A program made the position numbers and the translations under genes. Shown one piece after another: positions 1 to 5,622 of a DNA stretch of 13,714 nt (within the stretch, counting starts at the first letter, position 1; each line of letters opens with the position of its first letter). Source of the stretch: Sideroxydans lithotrophicus (GTDB taxonomy: Bacteria; Pseudomonadota; Gammaproteobacteria; Burkholderiales; Sulfuriferulaceae); assembly GCA_022736605.1 (NCBI GenBank), contig DZDB01000043.1, positions 1 through 13,714 on the forward strand, read 5' to 3'. The notes beneath the pieces were generated by a model that saw nothing but the letters and a program-made list of their open reading frames with translations, had not been told where the DNA came from and ran no database searches.

Positions 1-8
1 TGCGAACC

Positions 9-704
9 ATGCCTGAACATTACGCCCTGATTCCTGCAGCGGGCAGCGGCGCCCGCATGGGAAAGAGCTTGCCCAAACAGTATCTTGAACTGGCAGGCAA
101 GCCGATGATTTATCACGCTTTGCGGCGGCTCGTGGAGACACCCCGCATACGCCGCGTGTATGTGGTGATTGCCGCCGAAGACAAGCGCTGGGACAGCTAC
201 GACTGGCGCGAATTTGCACCCAGGCTGACAGTGTTGCGTTGCGGCGGCAGCACCCGTGCCGACAGCGTGCGCAACGGTCTGGCGGCGATGGTAGGCGAGG
301 TGGCGGCGCAAGACTGGGTACTGGTGCATGATGCCGCGCGTCCGTGTCTATCGGCGGCACAGCTTGAGCACCTGCTGGATGCGGCGGGCAATGACTCGGT
401 GGGCGGCTTGCTTGCGGTGCCGGTGGCCGATACCCTCAAACGCGCCGATGTGACGCAGCGTGTCGGCGCCACCGAACCGCGCGCAGGCTTGTGGCAGGCA
501 CAAACCCCACAGATGTTCCGCCACGCCATGCTGCTGCAAGCGTTGCAGCAGGCTGATGCGACCATGATTACCGATGAGGCAAGTGCAATCGAGGCGCTGG
601 GTCATCGCCCTTTGCTGGTGGCTGCGGACAACAGCAATTTCAAAGTGACTTACCCGCGCGACCTGTATCTGGCGCGTTTGATTCTGGAGAACCCGCATGA
701 CTGA
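9..704 (+). CDS. ispD: 2-C-methyl-D-erythritol 4-phosphate cytidylyltransferase (IspD)
   Basis: This cytosolic enzyme joins CTP and 2-C-methyl-D-erythritol 4-phosphate to form CDP-methylerythritol in the MEP (non-mevalonate) isoprenoid pathway. The 231-residue protein is close to the usual family length of about 230-240. The nucleotide-binding signature AAGSGARMG spans residues 10-18 and is followed by the conserved PKQY (22-25); Arg16 and Lys23 correspond to the catalytic Arg/Lys pair of the family. The VHDAARP motif is at 106-112 and the C-terminal KVTYPRDL segment is intact. The ATG at position 9 gives a normal N-terminus, although too little upstream sequence is present to see a ribosome binding site or promoter. 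It overlaps ispF by eight bases, so the two are almost certainly co-transcribed and translationally coupled. Identification is very secure. Confidence 0.97.
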   Translation: MPEHYALIPAAGSGARMGKSLPKQYLELAGKPMIYHALRRLVETPRIRRVYVVIAAEDKRWDSYDWREFAPRLTVLRCGGSTRADSVRNGLAAMVGEVAAQDWVLVHDAARPCLSAAQLEHLLDAAGNDSVGGLLAVPVADTLKRADVTQRVGATEPRAGLWQAQTPQMFRHAMLLQALQQADATMITDEASAIEALGHRPLLVAADNSNFKVTYPRDLYLARLILENPHD

Positions 705-1194
705 TTTAAGGATAGGCCACGGTTTTGATGTGCATGCCTTTGCTCCGGCGCGCAAGCTCATGATTGGCGGCGTGGAGATTGCGCATCCGTTGGGTCTGGC
801 CGGGCATTCAGATGCAGATGTGTTGCTGCACGCGATTTGCGATGCGCTGCTGGGCGCAGCGGGTTTGGGCGATATCGGTCGCCATTTTCCGGATACCGAC
901 GCACGTTTCAAAGGCATCGACAGCCGCCAGCTATTGCGCGAAGTGGCGCGTCTGCTGGGTGAGTGCGGCTATGGTGTGGTCAATGTTGATAGCACGATCA
1001 TCGCGCAGGCACCGAAAATGGCGCCGCATATTGCGCGCATGCAGGCGAATATTGCGGCTGATTTGGGGACGGAAATCGAGACTGTCAATGTCAAGGCGAC
1101 AACGACGGAAAACCTGGGCTTTACCGGGCGCGGCGAGGGCATTGCAGCTGAGGCCGTGTGCCTGCTGCAACGCCTTGGCGTGGTTCAGAGATAG
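697..1194 (+). CDS. ispF: 2-C-methyl-D-erythritol 2,4-cyclodiphosphate synthase (IspF)
   Basis: This enzyme cyclises 4-diphosphocytidyl-methylerythritol 2-phosphate to methylerythritol cyclodiphosphate with release of CMP, two steps after IspD in the MEP pathway; family members are homotrimers. The 165-residue protein carries the zinc-binding set Asp11 and His13 (GFDVH) and His45 (in GHSDADVLLHA), the FPDTD loop, and the ATTTENLGFTGRGEGI nucleotide-binding segment near the C-terminus. The start is supported by GGAGA at 686-690, six bases upstream, inside the end of ispD. The intermediate kinase gene ispE is not in the window. The 3' end overlaps the convergent host-attachment-like gene by ten bases, and no terminator is visible between them. 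Confidence 0.97.
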   Translation: MTDLRIGHGFDVHAFAPARKLMIGGVEIAHPLGLAGHSDADVLLHAICDALLGAAGLGDIGRHFPDTDARFKGIDSRQLLREVARLLGECGYGVVNVDSTIIAQAPKMAPHIARMQANIAADLGTEIETVNVKATTTENLGFTGRGEGIAAEAVCLLQRLGVVQR

Positions 1195-1625
1195 ATGCAG
1201 TTTTCCAGATGCGTGGTCAACTGTTTCGGGGTGGCGCGCGTATAGTCTTTTTCGATGGTATCGCTAATCAGATTGCGAACCTGACCCGTCAGGCGCTGGT
1301 TGAGCAAACCGATGAACGGGGATGAGGCCACCATGATCAGGCGTTTGTAGAGATTTTCAGTGCGGCCATGTTCAAGTGTTTTAGAAAGCGTCAGCGCGAA
1401 GTGTTCTGCTTCATTTTGTTTGGGGTCGGTCGCCGGGACAAATGCGCCGTGACCATTGCCTGAGCCGGGGTTATGGCCCGGGCGATCGGTTACGAGCGAT
1501 GAGGCTTTTTCGCGGCTGGCAGGGTGCGCCATTTCCTTGATGAGTTGCAGCCCCTGTTTCGGACCGTTGTTGACATAGAGTAGTGCAAGACTGGCATTGG
1601 CGACGACGATCCAGGTAGTGGTCAT
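1185..1625 (-). CDS. Host attachment protein family (PF10116-like)
   Basis: A 146-residue protein that resembles the family annotated as 'protein required for attachment to host cells' (Host_attach). Features typical of that family are the short N-terminal strand TTWIVVANASLALLY, the central SLVTDRPG segment followed by a Gly/His-rich stretch, the DPKQNEAEHFALTLSKTLE helix, LIMVASSPFIGLL, and a C-terminal IEKDYTR helix. There is no signal peptide or membrane segment, so the protein is probably cytoplasmic, and the family name should not be read as a demonstrated function here. I chose the ATG at 1625 because AAAGAGGA lies just upstream; the in-frame ATG 18 bases earlier lacks such a site. The gene overlaps the end of convergent ispF. 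Its upstream side is an AT-rich block with a TATAAT box. The family assignment is by recognition of sequence pattern only. Confidence 0.8.
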   Translation of the reverse strand: MTTTWIVVANASLALLYVNNGPKQGLQLIKEMAHPASREKASSLVTDRPGHNPGSGNGHGAFVPATDPKQNEAEHFALTLSKTLEHGRTENLYKRLIMVASSPFIGLLNQRLTGQVRNLISDTIEKDYTRATPKQLTTHLENCIYL

Positions 1626-1827
1626 GGTTCCTCTTTCATCCATCTATGATCCAAGCCTGGTTAATTTGCCCGGTTAAAAACCCAAACAGATGATCAATTA
1701 ATTCTTAATGTTAATTATAAGAATAGTTAATCAACACAATGTTTTTAATTGGGTAAATACTAACCATATGCTGGATGCTGATTAAAAAAATGTTACGTTT
1801 TTAACCCTAGCACCAGATCGCCTTACG
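1626..1827 (-). promoter_or_regulatory. AT-rich intergenic region with candidate promoter and inverted repeat
   Basis: About 200 bp without a gene separates mnmH from the host-attachment-like gene, both on the minus strand. Positions 1681-1740 are only about 23% GC by my count, against GC-rich coding sequence on both sides. On the minus strand a perfect TATAAT lies at 1714-1719, about 90 bases before the downstream ATG, but no good -35 box is at the right distance. The heptamer ATTCTTA at 1701-1707 is repeated inverted at 1718-1724 and brackets that -10 box. This could be a regulator site or only a chance product of AT richness. No terminator for mnmH is evident. Confidence 0.4.
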
Positions 1828-2877
1828 TCAAGGCCGTAAGTGGATATGTTTTGCAGCTGTGGAAAATCCTGCCGTACCAATGTCATTGATTGCCACGACC
1901 GGTGTCTGTGCATACGCGGGAAAATTGCGCAGGGCAGATTTGCCATAGGCCGGGTCGTAGTGGTGCTGCAACAACTGCAATACCAGTTCGTCCCAGGCGT
2001 GCCGGGCTGCCAGCGCGTTCCAGTGATTGATGACTTCATGGCCATGCAGGCTGACCAGGCAGTCCAGTTTCGCCTGTAACGCCGCAGGGTCTTGCAGAAA
2101 ATGTGCGTATTCCTGCTTCAGCAATTCGACCCGCAATGGCGTGGCGACCTCGATACGCACGCATTCTCCCACCCGCATTTGTGACAGCAATTTGTCGGGT
2201 ACGCGCAACATGCCGATTTTTTTGCTTTCAGCTTCCACATACAGTGGTTGCGCCGGGTCAAATTGTTTGAGCGTCCAGTTTAACTGGCTATCAAACATTT
2301 TTTGCGTCGGTTGCGGGGCGTCGGGCAGATTGCCCAGCACCGAGCCGCGGTGCGCTGCCAGGCCCTCCAGATCGAGCACTTGTGCGCCAGTTTCACGCAA
2401 GGCTTGCAACAAACGGCTTTTGCCCGAGCCGGTCGGGCCGCAGATGACGCGAAAACGGAATTGCCCCGGCAGGCGTTCCAGATCAGCGACGACAGCGGCA
2501 CGATAGGTCTTGTAACCACCTTCGAGCTGTGCGACATCAAAGCCGATTTGCTTGAGAATGTGTGCCATTGCGCCGCTACGGTTGCCGCCGCGCCAACAAT
2601 AGATCAGCGGTTTCCAGGTGCGTGGCTTGTCGATGAAATCGGTTTCGATATGGTGGGCAATGTTGCGCGATACCAGCGCTGCACCGATTTTTTTAGCGTC
2701 GAAAGCTGATACCTGTTTGTAAAGGGTGCCGATACGCACACGCTCGGCATCGTCCAGCACGGGAAAATTCAACGCGCCGGGAATGTGATCCAGCGCGTAT
2801 TCGGCGGGTGAGCGAACGTCGATAATCTCGTCAAATTCGGACAGCTGTGCTACGTTTGCGGGCGGTGCCAGTTTCAT
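1828..2877 (-). CDS. mnmH: tRNA 2-selenouridine synthase (MnmH/SelU)
   Basis: This enzyme replaces sulfur in (m)nm5-2-thiouridine at the wobble position of Lys, Glu and Gln tRNAs with selenium from selenophosphate, through a geranylated intermediate. The 349-residue protein has the expected two-part structure. An N-terminal rhodanese domain (about 1-130) carries catalytic Cys94 in the YCWRGGNRSG motif. A P-loop domain has GPTGSGKS at 147-154, then DLEG (169-172) and HRGS (177-180), which mark this family. The open frame continues 57 codons upstream, but family alignment favours the Met at 2877, giving the usual start near IIDVRSPAEY; no clear Shine-Dalgarno precedes it. It diverges from selD, whose product supplies its selenium donor, across 52 bp. 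No residue expected for activity appears missing. Confidence 0.95.
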   Translation of the reverse strand: MKLAPPANVAQLSEFDEIIDVRSPAEYALDHIPGALNFPVLDDAERVRIGTLYKQVSAFDAKKIGAALVSRNIAHHIETDFIDKPRTWKPLIYCWRGGNRSGAMAHILKQIGFDVAQLEGGYKTYRAAVVADLERLPGQFRFRVICGPTGSGKSRLLQALRETGAQVLDLEGLAAHRGSVLGNLPDAPQPTQKMFDSQLNWTLKQFDPAQPLYVEAESKKIGMLRVPDKLLSQMRVGECVRIEVATPLRVELLKQEYAHFLQDPAALQAKLDCLVSLHGHEVINHWNALAARHAWDELVLQLLQHHYDPAYGKSALRNFPAYAQTPVVAINDIGTAGFSTAAKHIHLRP

Positions 2878-2929
2878 GATGTTGGTGTAGTGAATCGAAT
2901 CAAGCAGTCTATACGAGAGGGTAACAACA

Positions 2930-3991
2930 ATGAACGACTCCTTGGCGCAGTCTGCCATCCGTCTGACCCAGTTTTCGCACGGTGGCGGTTGCGGTTGCAA
3001 GATCGCCCCGGCGGTACTGTCGGAAATTCTGGTGCGTTCGGGCGCCAAACACCTGCTGCCGCCGGCGTTATTGGTGGGTACCGAATCCAGCGACGACGCA
3101 GCGGTATATCAGTTGAATGACAGCCAGGCGGTTGTGGCCACTACCGATTTTTTCATGCCGATTGTCGATGACGCGTTTGATTTTGGCCGGATTGCAGCCA
3201 CCAATGCGCTCTCTGACGTGTACGCGATGGGCGGCACGCCGATTTTCGCGCTGGCAATTGTCGGCATGCCTATCGATAAGTTGCCAGTGGAAAGCATCCA
3301 GCAAATTCTCGCTGGCGGAGAATCGGTCTGCACGGCGGCGGGCATTCCGATTGCCGGTGGCCATTCGATTGACGCGCAGGAGCCGATTTATGGCCTCGTT
3401 GCAATTGGCGTGGTGCATCCCAAACGCGTCAAGCGTAACGACCAGGCGCGCGCTGGCGATGTGTTGATATTGGGCAAGCCGCTGGGCGTGGGCGTGATGA
3501 GCGCCGCGCTGAAAAAAGGCGAATTATCCGAGGCGGGCTATGCGCAGATGCTGGCCAGCACCACGCAGTTGAACACCCCGGGCAGCCAGTTGGCGGAAAT
3601 GGAAGGCGTGCATGCCATGACCGACGTTACCGGGTTTGCGCTGCTCGGGCATTTGCTGGAAATGTGCCGGGGATCAAAACTGCGTGCCGAAGTCGAGTTT
3701 TCCCGCTTGCCATTCTGGCGTGAGGCGAGCGCATTGGCAGAGCAAGGTTATGTGACGGGTGCTGCCGCACGAAATTGGCAAAGTTACGGCCACGATGTGC
3801 AGATTGAGGCGGCATTGCCTGAGTGGCAAAAAAATTTGCTGAGCGATCCGCAAACCAGTGGCGGCTTGTTGGTTGCCTGCGCGCCGGAAGCGGTTGAAAC
3901 GGTGTTGGCGCTGTTCAAGGTGCAAGGCTTTGAACACGCCTGCGCTATCGGTCAGTTTCAGGCCGGTAACAGCATGGTCGTGGTGCGTTGA
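2930..3991 (+). CDS. selD: Selenophosphate synthetase (selenide, water dikinase, SelD)
   Basis: SelD makes monoselenophosphate from selenide and ATP, releasing AMP and phosphate. The 353-residue protein matches the family length (E. coli 347). The N-terminal catalytic loop HGGGCGCK has Cys21 and Lys24 at the positions equivalent to E. coli Cys17 and Lys20, so this is the cysteine form rather than a selenocysteine form. Metal and nucleotide-binding segments follow: TTDFFMPIVDD (71-81) and NALSDVYAMGG (92-102), and SDPQTSGGLL near the C-terminus. The start is well supported by GAGAGGG at 2915-2921, eight bases before the ATG. Divergent mnmH makes tRNA selenation the obvious client; no selA, selB or Sec-tRNA gene lies in the window. 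The convergent small gene begins only seven bases past the stop. Confidence 0.97.
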   Translation: MNDSLAQSAIRLTQFSHGGGCGCKIAPAVLSEILVRSGAKHLLPPALLVGTESSDDAAVYQLNDSQAVVATTDFFMPIVDDAFDFGRIAATNALSDVYAMGGTPIFALAIVGMPIDKLPVESIQQILAGGESVCTAAGIPIAGGHSIDAQEPIYGLVAIGVVHPKRVKRNDQARAGDVLILGKPLGVGVMSAALKKGELSEAGYAQMLASTTQLNTPGSQLAEMEGVHAMTDVTGFALLGHLLEMCRGSKLRAEVEFSRLPFWREASALAEQGYVTGAAARNWQSYGHDVQIEAALPEWQKNLLSDPQTSGGLLVACAPEAVETVLALFKVQGFEHACAIGQFQAGNSMVVVR

Positions 3992-3998
3992 GGGCGCG

Positions 3999-4181
3999 TT
4001 AGTTGAGTTTACTTAAAAATGCCTGATACGCGGCGATGTCCGACGCGCGACGTCCGGCTTGCGTGCGCCGGTCTATACCCAGATAGGGTTCATCGCGATG
4101 CATTTGCGCGACCGGGCTGCGACGCTCGTTGAGACGTCTTTCAACTGGAATAAACTCGACTTCATAGCTGGGTAAATTCAT
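3999..4181 (-). CDS. Small conserved-looking protein of unknown function with ERR/DRR motifs
   Basis: I do not recognise a function for this 60-residue protein. It is highly charged, with repeated acidic-Arg-Arg motifs (VERR, NERR, GIDRR) and a further GRR, and no Cys residues, signal peptide or membrane segment. The longer open frame begins at 4244, but the ATG at 4181 has a very good ribosome binding site (GAGGTGA, five bases or fewer upstream), so I take that as the start. It lies on the same strand as tesA, 138 bases downstream of it, and converges on selD with a seven-base gap. A possible extended -10 promoter lies in between. The coding call rests on the strong ribosome binding site, a protein-like composition and the tight fit between neighbours. 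Confidence 0.7.
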   Translation of the reverse strand: MNLPSYEVEFIPVERRLNERRSPVAQMHRDEPYLGIDRRTQAGRRASDIAAYQAFLSKLN

Positions 4182-4239
4182 GATCACCTCGCGCATCCAA
4201 TGCACCCTGAATTTATTGTTGAAATCTCGACACCCAATA

Positions 4240-4248
4240 AGCATAGCA
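4240..4248 (-). promoter_or_regulatory. Possible extended -10 promoter for the small ERR/DRR protein gene
   Basis: On the minus strand this reads TGCTATGCT, an extended -10 form (TGn before TATGCT), about 60 bases before the ATG at 4181. No good -35 box is seen. The rest of the 138-base gap up to tesA (4182-4319) contains an AT run (TATATATA near 4275) and no terminator that I can see, so read-through from tesA is also possible. Confidence 0.3.
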
Positions 4249-4319
4249 TCAGATACGGTGTTCGACCAGCCGATATATATAATCTATCAATAGCTTAAGC
4301 GATGGTGCTACACAGGGAT

Positions 4320-4934
4320 TCAGCGCTTGAGCAACGGTATCAGTCCACGCCAGACCGTATCCAGCACGGTGACTTGAGCACTGGCAATCGGATGGAAGCC
4401 ATCCGCCTGAAACAAGGCTTGATTCGTTTCGATGCCATTTAACAGCGATGGTAGGAACGCCACTTTCTGCTGCTGCGCGACGGCCGCGAATACTTGCTGG
4501 AACTTTTGCGTATAGTCCATGCCGTAATTGGGCGGTAGACGCACACCGACCAGCAATACCTTGGCGTGCTGCTGTTTGACCAGCGTGACCATGTGATTGA
4601 GATTTTTTTGCATTTCTTGCACCATCAAACCACGCAAACCGTCGTTGGCACCAAGCTCGATAATGACAATGGCAGGGTGGTGTTGTGCCAGCGCAATGGG
4701 CAGTCTCGACAGCCCGCCCGCAGTGGTTTCGCCACTGATACTGGCATTGACGACAAAATAGTTTTCGCGTTCGGCTTTCAGGCGTTTTTGCAACAAACTG
4801 GGCCAGCTTTGGCTGGCCGACAAGCCATAGCCTGCGGAGAGGCTGTCTCCGAATACCAGGATGACTGGCGTTGCATCAGCGTTGCTATTCATCGCCAAAC
4901 CCAACCAGAACAAAATCGAGCCTAACCACTTCAT
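4320..4934 (-). CDS. tesA: Periplasmic GDSL/SGNH esterase, multifunctional thioesterase I / lysophospholipase L1 (TesA)
   Basis: TesA hydrolyses acyl thioesters, lysophospholipids and other esters in the periplasm. The 204-residue precursor has a Sec signal peptide (hydrophobic residues 3-15, likely cleavage after ADA at 19-21). Numbered from that cleavage, the GDSL serine becomes Ser10, as in E. coli TesA. SGNH blocks are complete: VFGDSLSAGYG with Ser31, ISGETTAGG with Gly68, LGANDG with Asn97, and DGFHP with Asp178 and His181. A much longer frame reaches 5309 but runs antisense through ybbA; the ATG at 4934 has AGGGG just upstream and precedes the signal peptide directly. The gene is back to back with ybbA, and their start codons overlap, so its promoter must lie inside ybbA. 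This arrangement is conserved in E. coli. Confidence 0.95.
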   Translation of the reverse strand: MKWLGSILFWLGLAMNSNADATPVILVFGDSLSAGYGLSASQSWPSLLQKRLKAERENYFVVNASISGETTAGGLSRLPIALAQHHPAIVIIELGANDGLRGLMVQEMQKNLNHMVTLVKQQHAKVLLVGVRLPPNYGMDYTQKFQQVFAAVAQQQKVAFLPSLLNGIETNQALFQADGFHPIASAQVTVLDTVWRGLIPLLKR

Positions 4935-5622
4935 GATGTCCCCTGATCGTAATGTAATTGTGCAGGTCAAACAGTTGTCCCGCCAAGTCAGCCTGAATGA
5001 TGCTGCCTTGACTATTTTGCATCCCATGAGCTTTGAGATTCTGCGTGGAGAATCGGTCGCCATCATCGGCGCATCCGGTTCAGGCAAATCCACTTTGTTG
5101 GGATTGCTGGCCGGCCTGGATTTACCGAGTACAGGCGAAGTCAGGATCGCCGGGCAGTCACTCAGCGAATTTGACGAAGATGGGCGGGCAAAGTTGCGTG
5201 GCGAGATGATCGGATTTGTATTCCAGTCGTTCCAGTTGTTGCCGATGCTGAGTGCGCTGGAAAACGTGATGTTGCCGCTGGAGTTGAATGGTGCCAGTGA
5301 GGCACGCAAGCGGGCGCAACATTGGCTTGCACGCGTGGGTTTGGGTGAGCGCGAGCATCACCGCGCCAGTCAGTTGTCGGGTGGCGAGCAGCAACGTGTC
5401 GCGATTGCCCGCGCCTTTGCCGTTAATCCGGCGCTGTTGCTGGCGGATGAGCCGACTGGCAACCTGGATGCCGAGACTGGCGCCCGGATAATCGAGTTGC
5501 TGTTTGAATTGAACCGCGAGCAGGGCACCACGCTGATTCTGGTGACGCATGACGCGCAACTGGCAGCGCGTTGCGGTCGCCGCCTGCAACTGCGCGCCGG
5601 GCAGCTGGACCTGGCAGCATGA
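4933..5622 (+). CDS. ybbA: ABC transporter ATP-binding protein YbbA
   Basis: The ATPase subunit of the YbbAP transporter, of the LolD/MacB-like class, which powers transmembrane conformational work rather than classic uptake. The 229-residue protein is close to E. coli YbbA (228). Walker A GASGSGKST is at 46-54, the Q-loop at Gln98 (FVFQSF), the signature LSGGEQQRV at 148-156, Walker B LLLADEP at 168-174 with catalytic Glu173, and the H-loop His206 in VTHD. ATG codons occur at 4933 and 4936. The second gives an N-terminus aligning better with E. coli and equal length; neither has a clear ribosome binding site. A longer frame from 4861 lies antisense inside tesA and is unlikely. The stop overlaps the ybbP start as ATGA, showing translational coupling. 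Confidence 0.95.
   Translation: MMSPDRNVIVQVKQLSRQVSLNDAALTILHPMSFEILRGESVAIIGASGSGKSTLLGLLAGLDLPSTGEVRIAGQSLSEFDEDGRAKLRGEMIGFVFQSFQLLPMLSALENVMLPLELNGASEARKRAQHWLARVGLGEREHHRASQLSGGEQQRVAIARAFAVNPALLLADEPTGNLDAETGARIIELLFELNREQGTTLILVTHDAQLAARCGRRLQLRAGQLDLAA

Noticed and set aside
1729..1741. IHF-like site in the AT-rich block (AATCAA...ATG)
   Set aside because: One mismatch to the core consensus in a very AT-rich stretch is expected by chance.
2878..2929. Promoters in the mnmH-selD gap
   Set aside because: TATACG (2910-2915) and TTGGTG (2882-2887) are 22 bases apart, too far for a sigma70 promoter; nothing convincing was found on either strand.
2878..3048. 57-codon N-terminal extension of mnmH
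   Set aside because: It runs antisense through the selD start and its protein does not look like the family; the Met at 2877 gives the normal family start.
4935..5309. N-terminal extension of tesA to 5309 on the minus strand
   Set aside because: The extension is antisense to well-conserved ybbA coding sequence, and the signal peptide begins at the ATG at 4934 with its own ribosome binding site.
5158..5589. 143-codon minus-strand open frame opposite ybbA
   Set aside because: It is the antisense of conserved Walker and signature motifs, a typical GC-skew shadow.
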